Origin: Pseudoduganella armeniaca
GTDB lineage: Bacteria > Pseudomonadota > Gammaproteobacteria > Burkholderiales > Burkholderiaceae_D
Assembly: GCF_003028855.1 (NCBI RefSeq)
Contig: NZ_CP028324.1
Span: 2,914,001-2,978,000 of the forward strand
Length of the DNA stretch: 64,000 nt
Direction of reading: 5' to 3'
Translations under genes and position numbers: made by a program
Shown: positions 1-9,722 of the stretch, piece by piece
How positions within the stretch are numbered: the first letter of the stretch is position 1
Layout: the number at the start of each line of letters is the position of its first letter
The notes under the pieces: generated by a model
What the model saw: the letters and a program-made list of their open reading frames with translations, nothing else
The model's database searches: none
What the model was told of the DNA's origin: nothing

Positions 1-350
1 GTCGCCCAGCGGTAGCCGTCCGCCTCCGGTGTCGGCTTGCCCGTGATCCGGTGCGGGAAGAAGCTGGTGCAGCGCAGGGCCGACAGGTCGCCCAGCTCGT
101 CGCCCGCCGCGACCCGGAACAGGTGCAGCCGCTTGTCGCGGCGGTAATCGAACACGCCCAGGTCGACATAACGGGACAGGTCGAACACCACGCCGGCTTC
201 CTCGAACAGCTCGCGCGCGGCGGCCTGCAGCGGGGTTTCGCCCGCGTCCAGCAGGCCCTTCGGGATATCCCAATGGGATGTGCCCGTCACATGACACAGC
301 AGCAACAGGCCGGCGCCGTTGACGACCAGGGTTCCGCACGACGTTTCCAA
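1..350 (-). CDS. NUDIX hydrolase, 3' end cut by window edge
   Basis: The reverse strand encodes a NUDIX hydrolase whose C-terminus lies beyond the window start. The Nudix box is complete (GETPLQAAARELFEEAGV, matching G-x5-E-x7-REUxEExGU), and just upstream is the SHWDIPKG strand that precedes the box in MutT/Ap4A-type enzymes. Such enzymes hydrolyse nucleoside diphosphates linked to another moiety; the substrate cannot be read from the sequence. I placed the start at a TTG (complement of 348-350) because an AGAGGA-like ribosome site lies about 8 nt upstream; a GTG at 380 in the same frame is an alternative. Family assignment is secure, start is not. Confidence 0.85.
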   Translation of the reverse strand, partial: METSCGTLVVNGAGLLLLCHVTGTSHWDIPKGLLDAGETPLQAAARELFEEAGVVFDLSRYVDLGVFDYRRDKRLHLFRVAAGDELGDLSALRCTSFFPHRITGKPTPEADGYRWA

Positions 351-647
351 ATTCTCATCCTCTTGGCAGGTTCTTCGCACAAGTCTTGGTAACTTAGCAG
401 CGCGCATTGTATTGCAGCGCCCGCGACAGCAGCGCCCGACTGTTGTTTCTGTTGATCCGTGTAAAGTTCCTTGCGGAAACTTATCGACAGTTACTGTTGC
501 TCCGGGTAAAGTTAGGGGCTCGGTGACACCCCGCCCTCGTGCCGCCGCCTTCCAGCAACACACGCGAGCTGATGCTCGCCATGTCTGTTGCGCTTGCCGC
601 CTGCTTGCCGGCGCGAGCGTTCTTTCAATCGTCATCGGATCTTGCAC
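351..647. other. Intergenic region between NUDIX gene and porin
   Basis: About 300 bases without a supportable gene. It lies between two divergent genes and should hold both promoters. The only pattern I see is a direct repeat of GTAAAGTT at 461-468 and 506-513, 45 nt apart. No convincing -35/-10 pair or terminator was recognised. Confidence 0.4.
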
Positions 648-1916
648 ATGCCACGCAGCTGCCGCCCAGTCTGTCATCGTCATCGCCGCGCGCGCGCCGC
701 GGCGTGCTTGTTCGCCGCCGCCGCTGCCGCCGCGTTGCCTGGAGCCGCCTTCGGGCAGAGCGGACCGAAGTGGACTTTTGGCGGCTTCGGCACCGTCGGG
801 GCAGTGCACAGCAGCGAGAAGTTCGCCGACTACGCGGCCACGCCGCTGGCGCCCGGCCAGGCCGGCTACACGCGCGACTGGGCATTCGACGTCGACAGCC
901 GCCTGGGCGCCCAGCTGGCGGTACAGGTCGACAAGCGCTGGTCCGGCGTGGTCCAGGTGATCACGGAACGCACGGTGACCGCGGGCTATCAGCCGCATGT
1001 GGAATGGGCCAACGTGAAATACCAGGCCACGCCCGATCTGTCGATCAGGGTCGGCCGTATCGCCGCGCCGATGTTCCTGGCGGCAGACTACCGCAAGGCC
1101 AGCTTCGCGCTGCCATGGGTACGGCCGCCCGTCGAGTTGTACAGCACGATGCCGATCACTAACAGCGACGGCGTGGACGCCACCTACCGCTGGCATACCG
1201 ACGCCGTGCGCCACACCACCCAGGCTTTCGTTGGCGGTACCCGCATCCACCTGGCGCGCGACTTCACGGCGCGCGCGCGCCATGGCGGCATCAATCATAC
1301 GGCCGTGCTGGGTGCGTTGACCCTGGGTGTTTCCGCGTCGCAGGCGCGGCTGGAAGTGCCGGATGGCGGCGAGCTGTTCGACGTGCTGGACCGGTTCGGT
1401 CCCCAGGGCCATGCGCTGAGCGAACGCTACGATGTGCGTTCGCGCCGCACCAACGTGTTCGCGGCGGGTTTCAGCTACGACCCGGGCAACTGGTTCGTGC
1501 AGGGCGAGATCGGACGCGTCAACACCCGCTCGATGCTGGGCGACCAGACCGGCGCCTATGTCAGCGGCGGCTACCGTTTCGGCGCGCTGACGCCGTTCCT
1601 AACCCTCAGCCACGTGCGCGCCAACATGGTCACGCGAGTCGATGGCCTGGCCACCGCCGGCCTGCCGCCGCCCGCGGCCGCGCTGGCCGGTGCGGCCAAT
1701 GCCGTGCTGAACGACTTCCTGCGCGAGGTGCCGGACCAGAGCAGCGCCAGTGTCGGCCTGCGCTGGGACGTGGCGCCGAACTATGCGCTCAAGCTGCAGT
1801 TCGACAGCGCCAAGCCGCACAAGGACTCGGTGGGAACGCTCGTCAACGTGCAGCCGGGCTTCCAGTCCAACCGTGCCTTCCGCGTGTTCAGCGCGTCGGT
1901 CGACTTCGTGTTCTGA
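648..1916 (+). CDS. Outer-membrane porin-like beta-barrel protein
   Basis: 422-residue exported protein. The N-terminus has a basic stretch followed by an Ala-rich hydrophobic run and a plausible signal peptidase I site before QSGPKW, so I chose the ATG at 648 over an in-frame start at 588 that would add 20 basic residues. The mature part has alternating beta-strand composition (GGFGTVGAV, LSIRVGRI, NWFVQGEIGR) and ends SVDFVF, with the terminal Phe that the BAM complex recognises in outer-membrane barrels. The length suits a 16- to 18-strand porin. It is followed after 10 nt by a periplasmic binding protein, so it may form the outer-membrane entry of that module. Substrate unknown. Confidence 0.7.
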   Translation: MPRSCRPVCHRHRRARAAACLFAAAAAAALPGAAFGQSGPKWTFGGFGTVGAVHSSEKFADYAATPLAPGQAGYTRDWAFDVDSRLGAQLAVQVDKRWSGVVQVITERTVTAGYQPHVEWANVKYQATPDLSIRVGRIAAPMFLAADYRKASFALPWVRPPVELYSTMPITNSDGVDATYRWHTDAVRHTTQAFVGGTRIHLARDFTARARHGGINHTAVLGALTLGVSASQARLEVPDGGELFDVLDRFGPQGHALSERYDVRSRRTNVFAAGFSYDPGNWFVQGEIGRVNTRSMLGDQTGAYVSGGYRFGALTPFLTLSHVRANMVTRVDGLATAGLPPPAAALAGAANAVLNDFLREVPDQSSASVGLRWDVAPNYALKLQFDSAKPHKDSVGTLVNVQPGFQSNRAFRVFSASVDFVF

Positions 1917-1926
1917 CGGGGGGCGC

Positions 1927-2355
1927 ATGCTGAAATCGACTCTGTACACGGCGCTGCTGCTGGGCGGCCTGACGGGGGGCGCCGCCAGCGCGGCGGAACT
2001 GGTCGTCATCGTGTCGGCGCGCACGCCGGTGGCGGCGCTGCGCCAGGACCAGGTCGCCGGCATCTTCCTGGCCGAGGCCAGCAGCTTCCCGGACGGCACC
2101 GAGGCCATGGCAGTGGACCAGGGGATCGGCTCGCCGCTGCGCGACGAGTTCTACCAGAAGGTGGCGAACCGCTCGCCGGCGCTGATGAAGGCCTACTGGA
2201 CCAAGATGATCTTCACCGGCCGCGGCCAGCCGCCGCGCGAGGCGCCCAACAGCGCCGCGGTGCGCCGGCTGGTGGCCGACAACCCCGGCATGATCGGCTA
2301 CATCGAGCGTGCCGCGCTCGATCCGAGCGTGCGACCCGTATTGGTGCTGAAATGA
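1927..2355 (+). CDS. Small PstS-like periplasmic substrate-binding protein
   Basis: 142 residues with a clear signal peptide (TALLLGGLTGGAASA then AE). The mature protein resembles the short phosphate-ABC-transporter-type binding proteins: LVVIVSARTPVAAL at the start, then QVAGIFLAEASSFPDG, a central YWTKMIFTGRG and a closing NPGMIGYIER, all typical of the PBP-like fold. It is about half the length of a full PstS. No ABC permease or ATPase is adjacent. Its stop overlaps the start of the next gene by 4 nt (ATGA), so translation is probably coupled to a membrane c-di-GMP enzyme; a role in ligand sensing rather than import is my inference. Confidence 0.75.
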   Translation: MLKSTLYTALLLGGLTGGAASAAELVVIVSARTPVAALRQDQVAGIFLAEASSFPDGTEAMAVDQGIGSPLRDEFYQKVANRSPALMKAYWTKMIFTGRGQPPREAPNSAAVRRLVADNPGMIGYIERAALDPSVRPVLVLK

Positions 2356-5015
2356 TGCGCGCCGCCAAAGCCCGCCTGGCCAGCCTGCGCTGGCTGCGCC
2401 TGGGTCTCGAGACCTATGTGTCGCTGCCGCTGTTTACGCTGCTGCTGCTGGGCGTGATCTGGGGCGCCGGCTGCCACTTCATCGCCAATGACCGCCTCGC
2501 CGCGCAGGCGGCCGCGCGCGACTCCGTGCAGGAGCTGATGGAGATCTACGAGGCGCAGGTGGTGCGCAACCTGAACGGCATCGACCAGACGCTGAAGGTG
2601 ATCAAGTATGCCGTCGAGCGCAAGGGCACCGCGGGCGCGCTGCCGGAGCTGGCCGAGCAGGGCCTGCTGCCGCCGGGCGTCGTGTTCGCCGTCAGCATCG
2701 CCGACGCGGACGGCCATATCGTCGCCAGCAGCCCGCAGTCCGCGCTCCATTCGGTGGCGCGCGAGCGCTACTTCACGGTCCACCGCGACAGCCGCACCGA
2801 CAGCGTCTACACGTCCGAGGCGATGCGCGACCCCGCGCGCGACGACTGGCACATCCACTTCACGCGCCGCCTGAACGATCGCGACGGCAGGTTCGCCGGC
2901 ATCGCGATCCTCGAAGTGGACCCGACCTATTTCACCAGCGGCTACGAACGCTCGCGCCAGGGCGACCTGGGCATGGTTGCCATCGTCGGCAGCGACAGCC
3001 TGGCACGCACGGTGCGCATCGGCGAGCACAGCAGTTGGGGCCAGCGCATCGACCTGGCGCTGTGGCGCCACCCGGCCGCTCAACCATGGCCGGGCCGGCT
3101 GGACGGCGTGCGCCGCTACACGGCCGCGCGCACGCTGCGCGGCTACAACCTGACGGTACTGGTCGGCCTGGCCGAGTCGGAGCAGCTGGCGGCCTTCGAG
3201 CGGCAGCGCGGCAAATACCTGTGGGAGGCCGGTCTGGCCTCGGCCGGCACGGTGCTGGTGATGGCGGTGCTGTGGCTGTGGAGCTGGCAGGGCGCCAAGG
3301 CGCGCGCCCGCATCCGGCGCGCGCAGGAGACTTACGCGGCGGCGTCGGAAGCGAACCTGGACGCCTTCTTCGTGCTGCGCGCCGTGCGCGACGACAGCGG
3401 CGCCATCGTCGACTTCCGGGTCGCCTCGGCCAACAGCCGCGCCGAGCAGATGACGGGACGCAGCAAGGAAGACCTGCGCAGCCAGACGCTGTGCCAGTGG
3501 CTGCCGCAGGCGCGCGGCAACGGCATGTTCGACCGGCTGGCGCAGATCATGGCGGCCGGCGGCACGCACCAGGAGGAATGGCGCAACGAGATGCCGGAGT
3601 TCAAGGCCGAGTGGATGTACTGGCAGATCGTCGGCGTCGAGGGCGGGCTGGTGGCCATCGTGCGCGACATCTCCGAGCGCAAGCGCGACGAGGCGCGCAT
3701 CGTCCACATGGCGCACCACGACACGCTGACCGGCCTGCCGAACCGCAGCCTGATCGGCGACCGGCTGGAGCAGGCCATCCTGCTGGCCGAGCGCGAGAAG
3801 CACCAGCTGCTGGTGGCGTTCGTCGACCTGGACAGCTTCAAGCTGGTCAACGACAGCCTCGGTCATGCCGCCGGCGACGAACTGTTGAAGGTGGTGGCCA
3901 GCCGCATGGTGGACTGCCTGCGCCGCAGCGACACGGTGGGCCGCTTCGGCGGCGACGAGTTCGTGCTGGTGCTGCCGCAACCGCAGGGTATCGACAGCGG
4001 CGGCATCGAGGCGGCCGCGCTGCTGGAGAAGGTGCTGGCCGCGGTGGTGCGGCCGGTGGCGCTGGAAGGGCAGCAGGTGCAGGTCAGCTGCTCGATCGGC
4101 GTGGCCATGTATCCGCGCGACGGCGACGACGGCGGCACGCTGCTGATGAACGCGGACGCCGCGATGTATCGCGCCAAGGAACTGGGCAAGAACAACGTGC
4201 AGTTCTACGCGCAGGAGATGAATGCGTCGCTGGAGGAAAAGCTGGCGCTGATGGAGGGCCTGCGCAAGGCCGTCGACGAGGACCAGCTGCGCCTGGTCTA
4301 CCAGCCCAAGGTCGACCTGGTGAGCGGCGCGGTGTTCGGCGTCGAGGCGCTGCTGCGCTGGCAGCATCCGGAGCGCGGCATGGTGCGGCCCGACCACTTC
4401 ATTCCGCTGGCCGAGGAGAGCGGCAGCATCGTCGCGATCGGCGAATGGGTGCTGCGCGAGGCCTGCCGGCAGGCGCGCCAATGGCAGGATGCCGGCCTGC
4501 CGCCGCTGGTGGTGTCGGTCAACGTGTCGCCGCGCCAGTTCGATGATCGCCGCCTGGTGGCGCGGGTGGCCGAAGCGCTGCGCGACGCCGGCCTGGAAGC
4601 GCGCTGGCTGGAACTGGAAGTGACGGAGAGCCTGATCATGCGCGACGTGCAGCAGGCCGTGGACAAGATGCGCGAACTGGAGGCGATGGGCATCGCCCTG
4701 TCGATCGACGATTTCGGCACCGGGTATTCCAGCCTGGCCGCGTTGAAGTCCTTCCCCATCAGCCGCCTGAAGATCGACAAGTCGTTCGTGCGCGACCTGG
4801 CGCACAGCCCGGACGACCAGGCCATCGCGCGCGCCATCATCTCGCTGTCGCACCAGCTGCAGATGCGCGTGATCGCCGAGGGTGTCGAGACCGAGCTGCA
4901 GCGTGCCTTCCTGGCGCAGTACGGCTGCGACGAGATGCAGGGCTACTTGTTCAGCCGCCCGGTCGCGGCGGACGAGATTCCGGCACTGGTGCTGCCGTCC
5001 GCGGCAGCGGCCTGA
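2352..5015 (+). CDS. Membrane sensor diguanylate cyclase/phosphodiesterase (PAS-GGDEF-EAL)
   Basis: 887-residue c-di-GMP enzyme. A first membrane segment lies near residues 22-44 and a second near 296-315; the roughly 250 residues between form a periplasmic Cache-like sensor. A PAS domain (about 331-440), a GGDEF domain and an EAL domain follow. The cyclase motif GGDEF (about residue 533) is intact and preceded by an RRSD inhibitory I-site at the canonical 5-residue spacing. The phosphodiesterase signature EALLRW (about 665) is also intact, with DDFGTGYSS further on. Both activities are therefore possible. The 4-nt overlap with the upstream binding-protein gene suggests that protein feeds a periplasmic signal into this enzyme. 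Confidence 0.93.
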   Translation: MMRAAKARLASLRWLRLGLETYVSLPLFTLLLLGVIWGAGCHFIANDRLAAQAAARDSVQELMEIYEAQVVRNLNGIDQTLKVIKYAVERKGTAGALPELAEQGLLPPGVVFAVSIADADGHIVASSPQSALHSVARERYFTVHRDSRTDSVYTSEAMRDPARDDWHIHFTRRLNDRDGRFAGIAILEVDPTYFTSGYERSRQGDLGMVAIVGSDSLARTVRIGEHSSWGQRIDLALWRHPAAQPWPGRLDGVRRYTAARTLRGYNLTVLVGLAESEQLAAFERQRGKYLWEAGLASAGTVLVMAVLWLWSWQGAKARARIRRAQETYAAASEANLDAFFVLRAVRDDSGAIVDFRVASANSRAEQMTGRSKEDLRSQTLCQWLPQARGNGMFDRLAQIMAAGGTHQEEWRNEMPEFKAEWMYWQIVGVEGGLVAIVRDISERKRDEARIVHMAHHDTLTGLPNRSLIGDRLEQAILLAEREKHQLLVAFVDLDSFKLVNDSLGHAAGDELLKVVASRMVDCLRRSDTVGRFGGDEFVLVLPQPQGIDSGGIEAAALLEKVLAAVVRPVALEGQQVQVSCSIGVAMYPRDGDDGGTLLMNADAAMYRAKELGKNNVQFYAQEMNASLEEKLALMEGLRKAVDEDQLRLVYQPKVDLVSGAVFGVEALLRWQHPERGMVRPDHFIPLAEESGSIVAIGEWVLREACRQARQWQDAGLPPLVVSVNVSPRQFDDRRLVARVAEALRDAGLEARWLELEVTESLIMRDVQQAVDKMRELEAMGIALSIDDFGTGYSSLAALKSFPISRLKIDKSFVRDLAHSPDDQAIARAIISLSHQLQMRVIAEGVETELQRAFLAQYGCDEMQGYLFSRPVAADEIPALVLPSAAAA

Positions 5016-5213
5016 TGGGACGCTTGCGCTTTGCCAGCCTGGCGGCGTGCGGTACGATAGCGACCGTACTCGAGGCAACCGCTGCTGCTACAATCGATGA
5101 GCCGACGCCACTAACGAGGATCAGCGCGCCAATGCAGAACCGAACCGTCGCCGCCCGGCATGCCGCCGGGCTTCGCAGCGCCGCCCCACCGGCCGACCGG
5201 TGCGGGAGGTAAC

Positions 5214-7450
5214 GTGGCGCGCCTGAACAGCCTGCGCGGCCGCTTGATCCTGCTGGTGGCGCTGGCCATCACGCCGATGGCCGCGATGACGGTGCTGACC
5301 GGACTGCGCGAGCGCGAGCACGCGATCGAGGTGGCGCGCGAGAACCTGCAGCGGGTGGCCAACTTGGCCGCGGCCAACGAGGCCCAGTCGATCGAGGGCG
5401 CGCGCCAGATCCTGCGCGACCTGTCCAGCGTGCCCGACCTGCTGGGCGACCCGAACGACTGCAGCGTGCTGCTGTCCGACATTCTCTCCAAGAACACCGA
5501 CTACGCCAATTTCGGCCTGATCCGCCTGAACGGCGACGTCACCTGCAGCGCGGTCTCCTCCGGCACCCCGGTCAACCTGGCCGACCGGCCGCATTTTCGC
5601 CGCGCCATCACGGAACGCCGTTTCGTGGCCGGCAACTACGTGTTCGGCCGCGTGATCGGCAAGCACACCGTCAACCTGACCTATCCCGTCATGCACGGCG
5701 ACGCCGTGGCGGCCGTGCTGTTCGCGGCGCTCGATTTGGCCGAACTGGACAAGTTCGTGCTGGACGTGAAGCTGTCGCCGGGTTCCGTGCTGTGGACGGC
5801 CGATGCCAACGGCACCATCATCTCGCGCCGGCCCGATCCCGCGCCGTGGTTCGGCAAGAAGGTGCCGGCGCCGCTGCAGGCCGCGCTGGCGCAGCGGCCG
5901 AAGGTGCCCGTCGTGCTGGCGGACGCCGACGGCGTGGCGCGCCTGTACGCCTTCGCCCGGGTCGGCAGCCATGAGATATCGGACTACACCGTGATGATCG
6001 GCATCCCGTACCAGGAGATCGTGGCGGCGGCCACGCGCGACCAGCTGATCGCCATCGTCGGCCTGGTCGCCACCGTCACGCTGGCGCTGCTGGCGGCCTG
6101 GTTCGGCGGCGACGTGCTGATCGTGCGGCGCGTGCAGGCGCTGGCGCACACCGCCAACCGCATCGCCTCCGGTTCGCTCGAGACGCGCACCGGCATGCGC
6201 TACGAGAACGAGGAGATCAGCGACCTGGCGCGCTCGCTGGACGAGATGGCGCAGGCGCTGCAGAAGAAGGACCTGGAGCGCGACGCCGCGTCGGCCTCGC
6301 TGCAGGCGGCCGACCGGCGCAAGGACGAATTCCTGGCGATGCTGGCGCACGAGCTGCGCAACCCGCTGGCCCCATCAGCGCGGGCGCCCAGGTACTGAAG
6401 CTGACGCAGGGCGACAATCCGGCGGTGGCGCGCACGGCCGACATCATCGCGCGCCAGGTCGAGCACATGACGCGCCTGATCGACGACCTGCTGGACGTGT
6501 CGCGCGTGACGCGCGGCCTGGTCAAGCTCAATCGCCAGCCGCTCGACTTGCGCAGCGTGGTCGAGGACGCGGTCGAGCAGGCCTACCCGTTGTTCAAGAG
6601 CCGTCGCCAACAGCTCGAACTGAGCTTGCCCGAGGTGCCGGTCGGTGTCGACGCCGATCACAAGCGCATGGTGCAGGTGGTGGCGAACCTGCTCAACAAC
6701 GCGGCCAAGTACACCCCCGAATACGGCCACGTGCGCATCGCCGTGGTACGCGACGACGCGATCGTGCGCCTGACCGTGACGGACGACGGCATCGGCATGG
6801 CACCCGAGCTGGTGACGCGCGTGTTCGAGCTGTTCACGCAGGCCGAGCGCACCTCCGACCGCTCGCAGGGCGGCCTGGGACTGGGACTGGCGCTCGCCCG
6901 CACGCTGGTGCTGCTGCACGGCGGCAGCGTGCGCGCCCACAGCGATGGCCTCGATCGTGGCAGCACGTTTACCGTCGAACTGCCGTGGCATGAGCTGCCG
7001 GCGGCAGGCGCCGCCGTCGTGCCTGCCGACGCCGCATCGGTCCGGCCCGGCCGGCTGCGCTGCCTCGTGGTGGACGACAACGCCGATGCGGCGCAGACAC
7101 TGGCCCTGTTCCTGGACGCGGCCGGGCACGACGTCGTCGTCGCCCACCGCGCCGCCGAGGCGCTGGCGCTGGCGAGCGCGCGCCAGCCGCAGGTGTGCTT
7201 CCTCGACATCGGCCTGCCCGACCTGGACGGCAACGAACTGGCCACGCGCCTGCGCGCGCTGCCGCAGACGGCCAACGCGCACCTGATCGCGGTGACCGGC
7301 TACGGCCGCAAGGAAGACCAGGAGAAGGCCATCGCCGCCGGCTTCGACCATTATTTCGTCAAGCCGATGGACACGGCCAAGCTGGTCAACCTGCTGGGCG
7401 TGCTGACGGGGCAGGCGCGGCAGGTGGGGGAGGCGGCTACGTCGGGGTAA
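5214..7450 (+). pseudogene. Hybrid sensor histidine kinase, split by a one-base deletion
   Basis: Two open frames together encode one 745-residue hybrid kinase. The first part starts at GTG 5214 behind GGGAGG and holds a membrane segment, a Cache-type periplasmic sensor, a second membrane segment (about 278-300), HAMP, and the H-box FLAMLAHELRNPLAP. It then runs into a stop. The second frame picks up exactly in the HisKA helix (IIARQVEHMTRLIDDLLDVS), followed by HATPase (NLLNNAAKY, DDGIGM) and a C-terminal receiver with acceptor Asp in VCFLDIGLPDLDG. Restoring one C in the CCCC run at 6370-6373 joins both parts as LRNPLAPISAGAQ. No downstream output gene is adjacent. A sequencing undercall is more likely than decay, since every domain is otherwise perfect. 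Confidence 0.85.
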
Positions 7451-7519
7451 TGTCGGGCAGCGCTGCTGGCACAGCGCCTAGTAAAATACCGTCTTTTCGT
7501 GCCGCGACACTTTCCGACA

Positions 7520-8476
7520 ATGCCCCTCCCGCAACCCGGTCAATCGAAGCGCCCGGCGTCCTTGCGCACCGGCGCCGGCCTGCTCGCCGGTGCGATGGCC
7601 GCGGCGGCCTGCCCACTTGCAGCGGGTTACGAAAACGAGCTTGGCGTACCGCTCTCGCTGGCCGCCGACATCGGGCCGCTGGCGCTGCAGCGTAGCGCCG
7701 TCCGGCTCGACGGTCGTGCGGTCACCATCACGAACGTGTTGCGCAACGAAAGCGCGGCAGCACAAACGGCCGCGTTCTATGCCAGCACGCCCATCTTTGG
7801 CCGCTTGGGCATCGCCGAGGAGCACGACGACAAGCGCTTCGCCGAGCTGGCGGTGCTGGTGCAAGGGCGGCCGGCACGGCTGCGCCGTGCGGCGGCGACC
7901 TACTTCGATGGACGCGACATCACTCGCCAGTTGGCGCATGCCGGCATCGACCCGCTGCACCCGGACCAGCCGACGTCGCGCCCGCTGGCCCGGTTGCCGT
8001 CCCGTGTGGCTGACAATGCCGAGCGATGGCGCAGCGCCGTGACATACTCCTGGCACACGACTCTCGCCGCCGGTGCCACCAGCGTGCAGGAGATCCGTTA
8101 TCGGGCGATACCGCGCTTCGGCCTGCAGATGACCGCGTCGCCGGAGCTGGACCGGCAGGTCGCGCAGTTCTGCGGCGATCCCGCCACCGTGCGACGCGCG
8201 ATCGATGCAAGCGATCCGGGCGCCGAGGTGGTGATGGTCGAGCGCTATGACATCCCGCTGGATGACAGCATGCTGCGCGACGTCGACATCACCGTCTCTC
8301 AGCCCGCGCGCAACTGGCTGGGCGCCAGGCCGCTGCTGACGCTGGCATGCGGCTTGGCGACGCAAGACGGCGGCAAGCTTGCCGGCACGATGGCACCCGT
8401 CGATGCGACGCTCGGTTTCCTGGTCATTTCCGCGATTGGTCCGGTGGAGGCGCATGCGACCGTGGTGGGCGATTAG
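7520..8476 (+). CDS. Exported DUF4424-like protein
   Basis: 318 residues with a signal-peptide-like N-terminus (LLAGAMAAAACPLAAG). The mature start, with NELG-type residues followed by LQRSAVRLDG and ITNVLRNESAA, matches the pattern of DUF4424 proteins, whose N-terminal domain has immunoglobulin-like strands and whose function is unknown. I chose ATG 7520; a GTG at 7499 in frame would add seven residues, and neither has a strong ribosome site. The gene overlaps the next one by 23 nt, implying co-translation of two secreted proteins. Function not assignable. Confidence 0.65.
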   Translation: MPLPQPGQSKRPASLRTGAGLLAGAMAAAACPLAAGYENELGVPLSLAADIGPLALQRSAVRLDGRAVTITNVLRNESAAAQTAAFYASTPIFGRLGIAEEHDDKRFAELAVLVQGRPARLRRAAATYFDGRDITRQLAHAGIDPLHPDQPTSRPLARLPSRVADNAERWRSAVTYSWHTTLAAGATSVQEIRYRAIPRFGLQMTASPELDRQVAQFCGDPATVRRAIDASDPGAEVVMVERYDIPLDDSMLRDVDITVSQPARNWLGARPLLTLACGLATQDGGKLAGTMAPVDATLGFLVISAIGPVEAHATVVGD

Positions 8477-9350
8477 CAAGGTGCCAGCGTTGCTGCTGGC
8501 ACTGGCGGGGGCGGCGATGGGGCAGGCCCGAGCGGACGACTTCCGGCTCGGCAATCTCACTGTGACCGAGCGCGACGACGGCCTGCTCGTCAGGGCGGAC
8601 GACACCGTCACGCTGGTCGCCCTGGGCAGTGGCCGCTATTGGCCACCGCTCGTGCTGGACAGCGCCGGCCGCATCCATGCGGGTACGGCGGTCATCGATG
8701 CCGCCAGCGGCCGCGTGGTCCGGCACGCCGGCGTGACGCTGGCCCTGCCGCACGGGGTGTCGGTCACGGTCCGGGGGCGGGGCTATCGCATCCGTCGCGG
8801 CAATGCCAGCTGTACGGTGCGGCCGGCCGCGCTGGGCCTGGCTGGCAGCAAGACAGCGGCCGCCGCCCTGCATGACGGCAACGTAAAATTCGTGCCGTCG
8901 GCTGCCGGGCTGGTCGCGCTGGCGAGCTGGCTGGGTTGGGACACGCGCGAGACGCGCTATACCGCGACGGCGATCGACATCGAACGCTGCCAGCTGCGCG
9001 CCGCGCCGTTGGGCAATCCGGACCTGCTCGTCGAACTGAACCATTCACCCGGGGCCGGCTGGTGGATCACGGGATCGATCGAACAGACGTTGCTGCGTTC
9101 GCGCGACGGTCGCCATTGGCGACCGGTGCCGCTGCCGCAAGGCCTGTCCAGCCTGGTCAGCAGTTATCTCGTGGACGACAATCACATCTGGCTGGCGGCG
9201 ATCCACGATGCCGACCTGGAGCGCGATCCCCTGTTGGTGTACTCCGCCGACGGTGGCCGCCACTGGCGCAACCTGCCGCCCGGCGATCCCTTGCTGGCAC
9301 GCGTACCCGTGGGCTGGCTGGAGGGACAACGGCGCCTGCCGCAGCGCTGA
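8454..9350 (+). CDS. Exported protein with Asp-box (BNR-like) motifs
   Basis: 298 residues with a signal peptide (VPALLLALAGAAMGQARA). In the C-terminal half two Asp-box-like motifs are visible, RSRDGRHW and YSADGGRHW, the second a good S-x-D-x-G-x-x-W match. Such motifs mark beta-propeller folds of sialidases and many non-enzymatic surface proteins, but two are too few to prove a full propeller. The start at ATG 8454 is supported by GGTGGAGG three bases upstream and lies inside the end of the preceding DUF4424-like gene. Function unknown; probably works with that upstream protein in the envelope. Confidence 0.6.
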   Translation: MRPWWAISKVPALLLALAGAAMGQARADDFRLGNLTVTERDDGLLVRADDTVTLVALGSGRYWPPLVLDSAGRIHAGTAVIDAASGRVVRHAGVTLALPHGVSVTVRGRGYRIRRGNASCTVRPAALGLAGSKTAAAALHDGNVKFVPSAAGLVALASWLGWDTRETRYTATAIDIERCQLRAAPLGNPDLLVELNHSPGAGWWITGSIEQTLLRSRDGRHWRPVPLPQGLSSLVSSYLVDDNHIWLAAIHDADLERDPLLVYSADGGRHWRNLPPGDPLLARVPVGWLEGQRRLPQR

Positions 9351-9406
9351 GCGGGCCGCCACCGGAGCGTGCGCTGCATCGATGGCGTGCCTGGCATACT
9401 GCCGCC

Positions 9407-9640
9407 ATGAAACGCTACCGCAACCTGGAAGGCCATTCGGGCGTGCTGGCCTACGCCATCCGCGACACGGCGATCGCCGTCAAGTTCGTCGGCGGCGACG
9501 TCTACGACTACACCTATGCCAAGCCGGGCCGCACCCACGTCGAGGAGATGAAGCGGCTGGCGCTGGCGGGGCGGGGATTGTCCACCTACATCTCGCAGCA
9601 CGTGCGCGACGACTACGCTGAGCGGCACGAGGCAAGCTAG
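9407..9640 (+). CDS. KTSC-like small protein
   Basis: 77 residues. The core (VLAYAIRDTAIAVKFVGGDVYDY, read around residues 12-34) has the alternating strands and G-x-x-Y-x-Y turn of the KTSC domain, and the tail (GLSTYISQHVRDDYAE) resembles its closing helix. KTSC domains occur alone or fused to lysyl-tRNA synthetase and are of unknown function, possibly nucleic-acid binding. The gene stands alone, 56 nt after the preceding stop, and no good ribosome site was seen. Identification is by pattern only. Confidence 0.6.
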   Translation: MKRYRNLEGHSGVLAYAIRDTAIAVKFVGGDVYDYTYAKPGRTHVEEMKRLALAGRGLSTYISQHVRDDYAERHEAS

Positions 9641-9722
9641 CGCAGGCCCGTCGCCGCCACGAACCGGAGGGGCGGCTATAATGGCTGCGGGCGGCGCTGC
9701 CGCCGTGCCACCATGCCTCCCG

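Noticed and set aside
461..513. GTAAAGTT repeats as a c-di-GMP or other riboswitch
   Set aside because: No conserved riboswitch core could be matched; two short repeats alone are weak evidence.
2298..5078. A 926-codon open frame antisense to the GGDEF-EAL gene
   Set aside because: High G+C DNA keeps antisense frames open. The translation is a His/Arg/Gln-rich string with no domain, and the opposite strand has every motif of a known enzyme.
5214..7450. Programmed -1 frameshifting or phase variation in the split kinase
   Set aside because: The run is only CCCC with no slippery heptamer or downstream pseudoknot evident, and the same type of defect occurs in several unrelated genes.
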